DNA of 64,000 bases from Membranipora membranacea. Lineage: Eukaryota > Bryozoa > Gymnolaemata > Cheilostomatida > Membraniporidae. The position numbers were made by a program, and so were the translations under genes. The stretch is from assembly GCA_914767715.1 (NCBI GenBank), contig OU612070.1, forward strand, positions 1,195,501 to 1,259,500, given 5' to 3'. The notes beneath the pieces were generated by a model. That model was not told the DNA's origin. It made no database searches and was given only the letters and a program-made list of their open reading frames with translations. Numbering within the stretch: position 1 is the stretch's first letter; each line of letters opens with the position of its first letter. This document shows positions 12,780 through 24,492 of the stretch, one piece after another.

Positions 12780-14200
12780 TGGAAGGCCCGTCTTCCCTTG
12801 ATATCAATGACTTATTTGACCCCGTGTCTGATCTTCCCGTTGGAGCTTCCCCGTGTCTGATCTTCCCGTTGGAGCTTCCAGCCCAAATACTGTGCCAACT
12901 CTTATCATGGAATCCCTTCTTGTTCCAGCTGAAGGGTATCTGCAGATGATTTTGTGGCAGGATGTTAGTGGACTTGACTTTGAATTTTCGCCTATTGATT
13001 TAATTATTGTAAGTGAAATGAGCGGTTGATTGCTTCTTAAAAGGGTCATCAAGCAAAGAAATTTTCTGTGTAAATGACATTGGAGAAATAGTGAGCGTTA
13101 GTTAGAAAAAATTTGAATTTTTTGAAGATAACAGCATTTGTGGAGGATTCCTTAGGCATCACATGCCACTAATCTTATAGATAACTGTGAGTATCACTGT
13201 TATGTTATTTGTTCTATTAGGTATTATCTGTTGGCACACACAATCAAATTCAATGTAGTTTGTATCAAGCTCAAGTGCTGGGTGTCCCTAACGAAGGTTC
13301 AACATGTAACTTTTACAGTTTTACCTGAGCAAGTACTAGGTAGTTTTTACTTCTGTTGTTACAAAATAATAATGAATCAAGTTGTCAAGTTGTTGAGTGT
13401 TGTCATGTGTAGATCTGATTCTTAAATTTTAATAGAGCAGTAGAAATTAGATGAACTGTGGTGATAAAAGGCAAACCATTTCCTTTGCCCTCAAAAGCTC
13501 TCCATGAAGCTTATTTGTACGAAAGGTGATTTCAAACTATTTTCAAAATCTTTGTGTTGCGCCAATCATTTCAGCTTCAAGTTCTTACCTATCATTCTTG
13601 TTTTTCGTGGTTATCATTGAGATTGACGATGACGTTGTACATTCAAAGTTATTGTCTCTAAGCAGAACTACATAGGAGTAAAATCTTCAGGCTGGTTTAG
13701 ATTTTACATCACGATAGAGAAACATGTCACTGTACTTGTGCCATAAGATAGGCTTCAATATTTTATGAGATTCCTCCGCTCTTAACAATTGGAAATCAAT
13801 CAAAATGGTTTAATAATTGTTCAGGTCCATCAGAAATCTTTGAGGTGATTATGTTAGAAACTTGAAAATGAATGTTATTGACTTTCAATGTAATCCAGGT
13901 AATCCATGTATGACGACTTCAGCAACAGACTTGAAATTCAATATCTCCTGAACTTCCCTTTTGAGCTCTGTTTATTTATTGTTGTGATCAATAACATGCT
14001 TGTCATTCAAACACAATTATGGGTTTAAGTTGTTCAATAATGTTGTTTCCTGAGAAATGAAATACAGTAAGAGGTCTGACATTTGCAATAAAAGAAATGT
14101 GTTGGAGATATTATTAAAGCGTATAAACATATCAAAAACCGGTAATTATGTTTTACCGTACATATATTAGTTTTGTGGGCGTCCATTACAGATCAATATA
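12780..14200 (+). pseudogene. Decayed tandem copy of the 3' part of gene C
   Basis: From about 12860 to 13330 this closely resembles the last third of gene C's final exon (16640-17092): GTCATCAAGCAAAGAAATTT, TTTGTATCAAGCTCAAGTGC and the terminal TTTTACCTGA all recur. The reading frame is broken by in-frame stops (for example TGA replacing the TGG codon of GWLL near 13026) and by small indels. A 28-bp direct repeat at about 12820-12876 is private to this copy. Similarity continues through the 3' flank to about 14200, matching 17100-17985. It is therefore a DNA-level tandem duplication of about 1.4 kb, not a retrocopy. The 5' exons (signal peptide, WSC) are absent. Confidence 0.85.
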
Positions 14201-14295
14201 TTTTAAGGCTGGACTGGATGTTCATACTACTGTAGCTAAACTGTATGTACACCGGTAATATTATTGTACACTCATACTTGATAATGACCAATATC

Positions 14296-17092
14296 ATGGC
14301 TTATCTCACATCACAAAGAATCATATGTAAGTACAAAACTTGCATTTTTTATGACGACCCAATTCTTTAAGTGAAACTACCTTGCCAATGTGCAGACTTC
14401 CCATCAGAACACAAAACTAGTTCCATTAAGATATCTTATATAGATCAATTATGTGAGTGAGAATCAACAACTTTACCATGCCAGGGAGTTTACCCTGGCA
14501 AAACAGCAGTAACAACAAAATTCCCATCCAGAAGTTGGATTTTGGTAACATATCGATCAATTGTTTTGCAGCTATATTGATGATTGCCTCTGGACTTACA
14601 TACCATGTTTCATATTCCACTTATATTGGCTGTTTCAAAGATGGTGGAACCACTAGCGCGAGGGCAATGAAACTCTTTTCTGGTTATGATGATGTCATGC
14701 AGCATCATATGACCATTAACTATTGTGTATCACTATGCCTAGTCAAAGGTGAGAATTTTAATACTTTCCTAATAGGTTATCAGCAAGCGATGCCAATGGT
14801 ATGCCATTGCCTAAGGAGGCTGAAAAGTTGGTTCAGCATTTTCCCTACTGCTTTCTGTCTGATAATATGGGACTCAAGGAAAATCCCCACATTGAATTCG
14901 GAAAATCCCAGGGTCAAGTCCATCTGCATCTTAACCATGTCCTATCTTTAGAAATATATACATCAAGTTTTAACTATGACTACAGACATGGCATGTAGAC
15001 GGGAAGGGACTATTTTGTAGTTGAGTGAAAACATTACCCCATCTCTTTCACTCAAGTTTCAAGGTTGTGTGTTGGTTTCAGAAGACTGGTAGCATCGGAA
15101 AATTAGTGTTATGCAATGCAACTACTTTTATTAGCATTTTATGTTGAAGAAGTTTAGCCCTTGAGGAGACCAAAATAATAGAGAAGTGGCCGTTTATAGG
15201 ACAGGTACAGTACTTCGTACTCGAGACCCAACCCAAAAAATGTACATGAGAAGGTGGCAAGAATGGTAACCGACACAACAACGAATTCTTAAGAAGAAGA
15301 TCTTCTCACTAAACCAAAAACTTTGGTTTATCTGAAGTCTTTAAGTTTCCACTTTTATTAATTTTACAGGATATACATATGCCGGTTTACAGGCTACTTG
15401 GGAGTGCTTTTGTGGCAGCCATGGCTTGTACGATCAGTTTGGCCAAGCTGCTGAGCATGAATGCAATCGTGCATGTAGCGGTGACAATACACAAGTGTGT
15501 GGAGGAGGATGGAGACTATCCGTTTACAGTACATTTTCAGGTAACATATTTGCGTATAATGCATCGATTCTGACAAATTCGGTTATTACAGCTTATCAAC
15601 AGCAAAGGCGAAAAAAACATTTGATGAGTTCAATTTAAGAGAAGCTGGTGGCCACTGGCTTCTCAAATTGTGAGAAAGATGCCATATGCTGATTTGTTTT
15701 GCACGAACTGTGGTATGGTAAAGAAAACGTTGGTAAAACTTCCATGCAAACCAAAGTATTTTGATAATCAATAGTACTATTGCCTGACCCAGTAGGTGTG
15801 AAGATGTTGGATAGTGATGTAAATTCTTGTTCAATATTCAAGATTTGAAGTCGAATAAAAGCTATAATGAGATGGATATCCTCAATGCCAGCCTTGCAGT
15901 GACTCGCACGATATCATTCAACAAAACTGAAGCCGACATCGACTATGCTATTGTGGAACACCCATATAAGCCTGGTACAATACTAGTAGCAGATAAAGGA
16001 TTGTTTGAGCTTAGAGAAGATGGAAGCTGCCACCTACTTGCCGGTGAAAGTCCTGGTCAATGTACATTTGAACTTAATAGACGCTCCTTTTCAAGGGCGA
16101 CGCATTTGGCTGTTCTAAATTTGGCTAAGTTCACAAACCACCCTTTGTTAACAACTTATGGAAAGGGTAGTTTTCTACTTTTAGCAGATAAAGGTGGGGG
16201 TTGTGTTAGGGTATTTAACTTACAGGATACCTCAACAGAGTATCCAGCATTTGGAACATGTGATGAGTCAGCTAATATGCAGAATGGCTTCTCGACACCA
16301 CTCGATGACTTACAGCTCAACAAACCTGAATGGATATCAGTTGTGTACTCAGTTGATGACATCAAAATTATAGTGACAGATAAAGATAGCGGGAATAAAA
16401 ACTTTCAGGTGATAATCACCATAACGGAATTCGAAGCATTTGCACATTCATTTCATCAAGAATCTATAAACAGATACATAGGACATGTCGATCCAATCTA
16501 TGGAGCAGTGAGAAGCATCTATCATGCATCACAGAACATCTGCAAGTTCAAGAGAATTATTAATGATATTGATCAATCTTTCAACCCTGATTGTAATGTT
16601 TCCGCAACAGGCGGCTGGAAAACAGTGCCTTCTCTCTTTATGGGATCCCTTCTTATCCAAACTGAAGGTTATCTGAAGGTGATTGTGTGGCAGGATAGAC
16701 TTCAGGTACTGGATGTCAGTGGACTCGACTTTGAATTTTCACCAATCGATGTCATCACTGTAGGCGAAATGAGCGGCTGGTTGCTTCTAAAAAGCTCATC
16801 AAGCAAAGAAATTTTCTATGTAAATGACATTGCAGAAAGAGTTAAAGGCAGCAGTAGTACCCATAAATTCACAATTTTTGAAGAAAACAGCGTCTGTGGA
16901 GGATTTCCGTATGAATCACATGCAACTAGTTCTATAGACAACTGTGCATACCAATGTGCCCAGTTCAGCATGTGCAGGGCATTTACAATATCTGTTGGTG
17001 TTCAAAATCAACTTCACTGTAGTTTGTATCAAGCTCAAGTGCTGGGTGGCCCTAACGAAGGATCAACATGCTACTTCTACAGTTTTATCTGA
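14296..17092 (+). CDS. Gene C: secreted WSC - beta-propeller-like - PAN/apple-like protein
   Basis: Four exons: 14296-14326, 14572-14748, 15370-15540 and 15843-17092 (TGA). All junctions are phase 1 and the product is 542 residues. The start ATG begins a signal peptide that spans the first intron (MAYLTSQRII, then SILMIASGL). Residues of about 30-125 are a WSC domain: YIGCFKDGG, a CxxxC pair, YAGLQATWECFCG, CNRACSGDNTQVCGGGWRLSVY. WSC is a Cys-rich domain linked to carbohydrate binding in known families. The large last exon has NHL/propeller-like strands (GTILVADKGLFEL, GSFLLLADKGGGCVRVF, KIIVTDKDSG) and ends in a Cys-rich PAN/apple-like module (CGGFPYESH, NCAYQCAQFSMCRAF, STCYFYSF). No TM or GPI signal is seen, so it is probably secreted. 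The propeller call is by repeat pattern and less certain than WSC. An AATAAA lies at 17636-17641. Confidence 0.8.
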
Positions 17093-18170
17093 GTATGTAC
17101 TAGATTGTTTTTTGCTTCTGTTTTTTTTGCATTAAAAAATATAGCATCCAAAAATGTTATTTCACAATGTGTTCATGAGGTTTTTTAACGATGTTTTGCT
17201 CTTAAAGGCAGTAGAGACTATTGATTGAGGTGTGGGGACAAAAGGTCAAACATTTTCACGGCCATCAAATAATTTTCTTGGGCACAATTGTAAGCGAGTT
17301 GATTATGATGATTTTTTCACTGCTATGTATCATGCTAACAGATTGGGCCAAACGTTTTTATCTGTCATGCTGGTTTTATGCTTCTGTAAATAAGAATGGC
17401 AATCGCTTTGTACCTCCACATCAATATTATTAAGGCAGTTTCTCCATTTGTAACCGAGACAATATCCCTTTCATAGACACAGCCAATTGTATATTTATAA
17501 TATAAATAGCAGTGACATGTTAGACTAGTGTAAGTTCAAACAAGGTGAAATTGATTATTTGGAGGATATTGGCCTTTGCAAAGTTGGTGAAGGAGTTGTG
17601 AGCAAGGGTGCATTTGGTGCCTAGCAATTTGGTACAATAAATTATCTAAGCTATTTATCTATTGAAAACTAATGAATGCATTTTATTGGCATTTGATGCA
17701 ATCTAAGTCTGACCACTTCATTTTCAGACATGAATGTCAATATCTACAGAATCATCCGGTCAATGTTTTGTGGAATCAATAACGTGCTAGTCATTCTGAA
17801 ACCATTTAATGGTTGTAGTTTGCCCATTAAATTGGTTCCTGATAAATTAAATACAGAGAGATACTAGTCAATTACAATAAAACAAATGAAGATATTATTT
17901 ATGATTAATACTTATCCGAAACCTGTTGAATACGCTAAGCATATTATATTAGTTTATTGTTGGTGCACATGGCAGATCAATTAAAGGGTAATGGTAGATT
18001 GGTCAAACCAGGTATACAAATGTTAATAGATGAATATGCCACTTAAATTCAGACCTAACGTAAGCTTGTGATTTGTTTGTATTGATGATTGTGATCTGAA
18101 GGTGTGCATATGATGTTTATGTAATATAAAACAATGATATGGAAGTTTTATTGCATTCACAGCCAAGGAC
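17093..18170. other. 3' flank of gene C
   Basis: Non-coding. Up to about 17985 it is the counterpart of the flank of the decayed copy (13330-14200). Beyond that I see nothing definable until the hAT element. Confidence 0.6.
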
Positions 18171-18558
18171 ACACAAATCAGTGGCGTATATTAGCTCAGT
18201 GTGTAGAGCGTCTGCTTTATAATCACTGTTTATCAGATTGTTGTGGGTTCGAATCCCATGAAGGTCAGTTTTTTTTCAAATGGGTGCTTTATAACTGGAG
18301 CATTTTTACCGTAATCTTCTACTGCTATTGAGTTGTTTTCTGAAAGTACCCAACAGCTCAGTGAGCTATTGAAATACCTCTCTGCTTGCACTATCTTGCT
18401 ACCGATATGCAAAAATTTCCGTGGTGGGAGGGCGCTTAAGCGCCCCTCCCACACCCTCCCCGCCTACGGCGTGTGGATCGGGCTGCGCCCGATCATTATG
18501 CTCATCTCTAAAAAGTCAGTGAGTGAAAATTTTTAGAATATACGCCCCTGACACAAAT
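18171..18558. mobile_element. hAT-type MITE, copy 1 (372 bp plus 8-bp TSDs)
   Basis: The element proper is 18179-18550. It starts CAGTGGCGTATATT and ends AATATACGCCCCTG, a 14-bp TIR with one mismatch of the hAT type (CAGKGGCG). Both sides carry the same 8-bp target duplication, ACACAAAT (18171-18178, 18551-18558). Inside is a tRNA-like Pol III promoter: box A TAGCTCAGTGTGTAGAGCG at 18192-18210 and box B GGGTTCGAATCCC around 18246-18258. Next to copy 2 it lacks 94 bp after the left TIR, with the break at matching TAGC tetramers. There is no transposase, so it is non-autonomous. Confidence 0.88.
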
Positions 18559-19344
18559 CATCAACCACCAATAAACGGAGCCAATATGGTCTGAAAATCA
18601 ATGATACTGTTATTAGGCAGTTGTTACAATCATTACCAAGCTTATAACTACTCGGTTTTTTGTCTAAATAAGTAGATTTCCTATAATTTTATGTTATATT
18701 ATTGTATCTTGTGAAAATCAAACCATCACTCTTATATTGATTTGTCAAACCCATTGACCAAACATAGTGGTGCTTGATCAAACCCACTATTCAAATATCG
18801 TCAATGTGTCCTAGTTCTTAAAATAAGATAGCAGCAACATGAGGGCTTGTGACAGATTATATCCAGAAGTTGAGATGTGAATCTTTTCACAGGCTGCAAT
18901 GCTGCGGTGGAAATCTATAGCAATACTTCATTGCACTGTTTCAAATTAAGTTACTTTATTATTTTAAATTCAGGATGCTTGGATTGGTACCACCAGTTCC
19001 CTCCAATCAGATATAATTATTCAACGAATGCCCTTCTGATGCACAGTAATGAAGTGAAAATGATTTTTTATAACCTTGCTGTAAACATATCATTACATCT
19101 GGCTCTAATCACAGCCATTCTATTGGATCTTGATCTTGGATTGAGATAGTTTTTGTCCTGAAAAGGATATAAGGTTATAAGGTTCAAAGCTATACTTGAC
19201 AAAAAGAATCAGTGATTTAACAATTAATCAAATCGTTGAACCATAGAACTTAGATCAATAAAAGAATGAGGTAAATACAATAGGAGATTCTGCTTATAAC
19301 ATTCACCAAAAAGTTTATAAACAACGGTATAATTATTGATATGA
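18559..19344. other. Non-coding stretch between hAT MITE and Polinton
   Basis: No gene, RNA or repeat recognised. A 90-codon plus-strand ORF (18877-19149) has no motif support and is not called. Confidence 0.5.
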
Positions 19345-19350
19345 CCTACA

Positions 19351-19666
19351 AGTAGTATGACAAAAGGATTTTTTGCCCCACCATTTTGGAGGAGAAATTT
19401 TGAACTTTGGAGAAATTTTCCCCTCCTCCAAAAAAGAAAAATAAATATTTTTGACAATTGAGGGTTGAAGATTATTTTAGTATAGTAAATAGGGAAAAGT
19501 ATGATATGGGCAAGCGCATCCCGCTCTCTCTGAGATCGGCAGATTGTGTGTGGAAACACAGCCCCATATGGATCCCGCAAAAAAAATGCTTCTTTACATT
19601 CCATATCAGTACTCAGTGTACCCATAAGCTCCCCCAGGGCTTATGGATACAATGCAATTATTTCCC
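19351..19666 (+). repeat. Polinton left terminal inverted repeat
   Basis: About 316 bp matching 32071-32400 in reverse complement with scattered differences. Identity is high from GCCCCACCATTTTGGAGGAG to the end at TTATTTCCC. The right arm has an extra insertion of about 10 bp near its tip. A small internal hairpin is built from CCATAAGC/GCTTATGG. Confidence 0.92.
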
Positions 19667-19858
19667 ATGTGGGGGATTTTTGGAGTGTAGGGGGCTTAGA
19701 GATTATTTTAGTACAATAAATATGAATGTAAAGAAGCATATTTTAGGGTATACCACTCTTGGTATTCCCATAGTAATGAGGGCTGTGAAGCCTAGCGAAG
19801 ACAACGCGAGGTTGTGGAGGATGTCAGGAATTTATTTTTGGCTGTTAATGAAAGATCC

Positions 19859-22800
19859 ATGGCACGACTAAAGGAGGATGTTAAACGCCTGGGGTTTAGG
19901 GGGTACACCAGGATGACAAAGGAAGAGCTGGTTGACATCATCAGCTCCAATAGGATCCCCCCACCAATGACGCTGAATGACCTGAATATGAAACAACTCA
20001 GAGTTTTGGCAAAGGCACGCGGCATAGAATTTAAATCCAGGACAAAAAAGGCTGAGCTGGTGCGAATGTTGGGTGAGGATGCTGTTGTGCCAGAGGTAAA
20101 ACTTTTTACAACATTTACAAATGATATTGTGCACAAGTTCCATGCCAATATATCCACATACCAGTCGATAGATGTGGAGTATCTGTGGGATGAGGCAAAG
20201 GGGCAGGTTCTTGACAGGATAAAACAACGACTTGGTCGAGGTCAAAAGATCCGTATGAGTGTAGAAACTGAGTTTGTCAAGATAGATGGTTCAAAAATTG
20301 TGTCTAGGTTCTGGGGTACCAAAAGCAATTCCGTGACTGTGATCTTACCTACGATTGATCTGGAAAAAATCCTGTCCGAGCAACTAGAAATAATGAGACG
20401 AAAGATCGGTGAGTTCACATCCAATGGCTCCCTTTGGATTTTGACAAGGACCCCAAAGCTCTTTTTGGAGCTGTATTAATATGTACACCTCAGGGGTGGT
20501 ACATATACACCAACCCCCCACCGTCTGGCGGTGAAAAAAGCAGTGATAAATGTCAACAATGGGGGTGGCAAGTCAATGATGGAAATGAGGGAAATTGCCC
20601 GAACACTGAATATTGAGTTCACCACAAAAACCTCCAAAAAGGACCTGGTTGGTAGAATTAACCCCAAGTTGCTAGATGACCAAAAGTGTTTCCTGTGGGC
20701 AGTGTTATCTTGTCTGCATCCACCAGGTGACCATGCTGAGCGGGTAGAAAAGTACAAACCACATGAAGGGTCGTTGATCACTGAAGGGTTGGAATATCCG
20801 ATATAAATTAATAACATTCAACACTTTGCTGTTAAAAACAAGCTTGTCATAAATGTGTTTGAGTCGAAGGAAGTGAATGAGGGTGAGTTGAGCATATTGC
20901 CCACCGATGGCTTTCTATACAAGAATGACTGGCCCGTGGTAAACCTGCTGATGAACAAAGACCACTACATGTGGATAAAAAACATGTTGGCACTCATGTA
21001 CAAACAGACCGGTCAAACTCATGGCGGCAAACAGACATGCCTCCGTTGTCTAAGCCACTTTACCTGTGAGCGCACCCTTAACAACCATGTTGAAAAGTGT
21101 TTGAAACTACATGATGGAGAGTGTGCCGTAAGAATGCTCAAAGAGGGTAGTGTGGCAGAATTTAAAAATGTTGTGAAAATGGAAAAAGCTCCCTATGTAG
21201 TGTATGCTGATTTTGAGTCGGTTATAGACAAAGTGACCGGAACCCACAAAGCTTGTGAATATGCCACTAATCTTGTAAACAGCCTAGGGGAGTCACTCAA
21301 GTCTAATCTTTATAGAGGTGAGGACTGCATGCCCAGGTTCTTTGATAACTAGGATGCCATCAGGGACTTTGTGGACACCATTCCCAAAGCTGATATGATA
21401 ATCACCCCACAGAAACAAAAAGAGTTTATAAAATCTACAGAGTGTTACATGTGTGGTAAAGAATATACACCTGAAGAACATGTGACAAACTGGCCAGTGA
21501 AAGACCATGACCATGTGTAAGGACTGTATCATGATTCAGCTCATAACAAGTGTAACCTTAGGCACAGGCAGACCAATAAGATCAAGGTTATATTCCACAA
21601 CCTGAAGGATATGACTCCCATCTGAGTGTTGCTGCATACAAGGGCTATGTCAATGACAAAGGGGTTATTGCTGGATATGTCAATGTGATAGCCAACACTG
21701 ATCAAAAATACATGGCCCTAACAATAGGTAGGTTCCAGTTCATGGACAGCTTGCAACACCTGGGAGCTTCCTTGGAAAAACTGAGGGTCTTGATGGTAAA
21801 ACACCACACCTTTAGGTGGTGTATGAGACCAGCTCCAATCTACTCGCCAGGAAAGGGGTTTACCCTTATGAGTACATGGACGGCTTTGAACGGTTCAGTG
21901 AAACAAAACTCCCACCAATTCAGGCCTTTGCCAGCTCTCTGAACAATGGGGCAACCATAAGCCAAATGGACTACAACCACGCCCAACACGTATGGGAGAA
22001 AATGGGTGTAAAAACCTAGGCGATTAGCATGACTTGTACTTGAAGACGGATGTGTTGCTGCTCACTGATGTGTTTGAGAGCTATAGAAAAGTAGCACTGG
22101 AACATTATCAGCTTGACCCTTGCCACTACATTACAGCACCTTCATTATTGTGGGATGCCTTGTTGAAAAAGACTGAACAAGAGCTGGAGCTGTTATCAGA
22201 CGTGGACATGTACAACTTCATTGAGTCTGGTATAAGGGGTGGTGTGTCCACTTGTGGTGGGCTAAGACACGCCAAAGCTAACAACCCGTACCTGAAAGAC
22301 TATGACCCACAGCAGCCATCCAGCTATATAATGTATCTTGACATGAACAACCTGTATGGCTGGGCCATGAGTAAGCCAATACCGACTGGTGGTTTTGAAT
22401 GGGTAAACCCTGATGATGGACTTCCGGATGTTGAACCTGGTGAGGGTTATGTGGCAGAGGTGGTCCTTGAGTATCCCAAGGGACTTCATGACAAACACAA
22501 TGACTACCCACTGGCTCCAGAATCAGTACATCCGGATAAATGGTCAGAGTATATGCGATTGGTTGGACCAACCAATCCTATAACGGGGGATCCTTTGTAT
22601 GGTAGTGTATCAAATCTGGTTCCAAATCTGAATGACAAACACAGGTATGTGGTGCACCACAAGGCATTGGGAATGTATTTGAGCATTGGACTAAAACTGA
22701 AAAATATACACAAAATTTTGAAATTTAAAGAGTCCGCCTGGATGGAGCCTTATATTAGACTCAATACAGATCTTAGGAAAAATGCCAAGACCAGCTTTGA

Positions 22801-23578
22801 AAAAGACTTTTTTAAGCTCATGAATAATTCAGTTTTTGGAAAAACCATGGAAAATGTTAGAAACCGGATAGATGTCAGGCTAACCTGTGAGGATGAGAAA
22901 TAGCTGTAATGGATCAAGAGCCCGAGGTTCAAGGGTACAAAAGACTTTGATGACGTCCTTGCTGGAGTTGTGATGAACAAGGAGGTGGTAACGCTAAACA
23001 AGCCTGTATATGTAGGTCAAGCCGTACTAGATCTGTCCAAGACCCTCATGTATCACTACTACTACAATGATATCAGGATGAGATATCCAGGGGCAAGAAT
23101 GATGTATACGGACACGGACAGTTTTGTGTTCTATATAGAAACAGAAGACTTTTACAAAGAGACGTCCCTTGACAAGTATGACACGAGCAACTACCCCCAG
23201 GATAGTCCATTTCATAGTGAGGTAAATAAAAAGATGATAGGGTTGCCAAAGGATGAGGGTGGTGGACAACCCATATCAGAATTTGTGGGGCTAAGGGTCA
23301 AGAGCTATTGCGTCAAGTTTGAGGACTGGCAAATGACCAAGTGCAAGGGTGTCAAGATATGTGTGGTCAAAACCATTGGTTTTGATGCTTACAAACAATG
23401 TCTCATCACCGGAAAGCCGGCACCAGACGCCCAGATGACAGTAATAAATTTTAAACTTCACCAGATCAAGAACTTGACATTCACCAAAAAGACGTTGGCA
23501 GCCTTTGATGACAAGAGGTATTATACATACTCTATTAATAGCCTTGCGCATGGACACCACAAAATATCTTATAAATGA
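19859..23578 (+). pseudogene. polB: Protein-primed DNA polymerase B of the Polinton, broken
   Basis: Replicative polymerase of the element, present in order but in several frames. The N-terminal part (19859-20479; an in-frame GTG lies at 19814) starts MARLKEDVKRLGFRG and holds two SAP-like helix pairs (DVKRLGFRGYTRMTKEELV, LRVLAKARGIEFKSRTKKAEL). A frame change near 20440-20530 leads to 20531-20806, with a third SAP-like segment and CFLWAVLSCLHPP. Next comes 20855-21352 with a CLRCLSHFTCERTLNNH zinc motif and the exonuclease start YVVYADFES, closed by TAG. The same frame continues (CYMCGKEY, KDHDH) to a TAA near 21520. Further frame changes occur to 21816-22019. Then 22034-22903 has YLKTDVLLLTDVFE (Exo III), MYLDMNNLYGWAMS (motif A) and FKLMNNSVFGKTMEN (motif B). 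Finally 22970-23578 has YTDTDSFVFYIE (motif C). At least six lesions; non-functional. Confidence 0.9.
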
Positions 23579-23769
23579 ACAACACACGTGGAGAAATTTC
23601 CCCTGTTTCTGATTTGGTGCAGGGTGAGTATGGAGCCATAGCAACCGGGGTTATCAACATGATTATGTTGGTTGGTATGTGTCTTGCAAACTTAAAAAAG
23701 AGGCTAAGTTACAATGAGGATAAGGTTAAGCATCTGGAACATAAAGTGTCCCAACTACAAAAAAGATAA
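23575..23769 (+). CDS. Small membrane / coiled-coil protein of the Polinton
   Basis: 64 residues. Its ATG overlaps the stop of PolB (ATGA). A hydrophobic helix (GVINMIMLVGMCLA) is followed by a charged heptad-like C-terminus (LSYNEDKVKHLEHKVSQLQ), giving a one-TM protein with a short coiled coil. The position between PolB and other virion-type genes suggests a small membrane-active or scaffold role, which is inference. The frame is intact. Confidence 0.6.
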   Translation: MNNTRGEISPVSDLVQGEYGAIATGVINMIMLVGMCLANLKKRLSYNEDKVKHLEHKVSQLQKR

Positions 23770-23808
23770 ATAAATAAAAAAAAATTTATGTGTATAAAAA
23801 ATAGAACA

Positions 23809-24111
23809 ATGGCAAATATCAAGAGCATAAATGGTCAATGCTATGAGATTGAGAGCAGCAGAGTAAAGAAGCTTGCAGACCTTCCAATTAATGTGCCCCA
23901 CTCTTGGGATCCAAATCCTACCAGGTATGGGTCTTTTGTGGTAGAGGTTTTAAATATGGACACTGATGAAACATGCAGGTGTTACATGCCTAAATATATT
24001 GCCGGACGAGGGTCCAGGGGTAAAATGTTTGTGTATGAAGGGCTTGAGAATAAATCCGATGGGAGTGGGCACTCATTCCACAAAGTGGTCTTCCTAAAAC
24101 AAAAAAAATAA
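23809..24111 (+). CDS. Conserved-looking 100-residue Polinton protein, function unknown
   Basis: Starts at ATG 23809 (MANIKSINGQCYEIES); an upstream in-frame ATG at 23788 is less likely because it is preceded by A-rich leader sequence. The protein is soluble, with Cys-x-Cys (TCRCYMPKYIAGRG) and a basic end (KQKK). The frame is intact. It lies between the small TM gene and the PLA2 gene. I do not recognise the family; it may be a beta-rich, ssDNA-binding-type accessory protein, which is speculation. Confidence 0.55.
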   Translation: MANIKSINGQCYEIESSRVKKLADLPINVPHSWDPNPTRYGSFVVEVLNMDTDETCRCYMPKYIAGRGSRGKMFVYEGLENKSDGSGHSFHKVVFLKQKK

Positions 24112-24126
24112 TCTTAATGTGGTGGA

Positions 24127-24492
24127 TTGAAGTCAAAATTTTTGCCTAAGAAGCAAGGTGGAGATATTGTCGGGCTAATCAACAAGGCTGGGAAAGAGTT
24201 CCATGTGCCTGGGTATAACTTTTGTGGACCTGGAAGTGGAACAAAGCTCAATGAAAGGTTGGACTCTAATGACAACCCAATAACTCCACCAGTGAATAGC
24301 ATAGACCAGGCTTGCATGAAGCATGACATTTCCTATAGGGATAACAAGGACCTTCCATCAAGAGAAAAGGCTGATGTATAACTTATCCATGACTTGAACA
24401 AGCTCAACGGCTTGAATCTGACAGAAAAATTCACTAGGGGACTTATCAAACCTGCCATGAAAGGTAAACTTGCTTTTGGCATGGGACAATAA
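24127..24492 (+). pseudogene. PLA2-domain gene of the Polinton, interrupted
   Basis: The frame encodes a phospholipase A2 signature of the parvovirus VP1/insect type: a calcium-loop stretch YNFCGPGSG followed about 30 residues on by DQACMKHDISY with the catalytic His-Asp pair. In virions that carry it, such a domain helps breach endosomal membranes; that is family knowledge. A TAA (24379-24381) falls shortly after the catalytic helix. Downstream the same frame stays open to TAA at 24490-24492, just before the ATPase ATG. No ATG is in frame at the 5' end (TTG at 24127), so the start may also be lost. Confidence 0.75.

Noticed and set aside
14426-14620. Minus-strand ORF over the WSC exon
   Set aside because: Shadow of gene C exon 2, which is supported by the WSC motif and phases.
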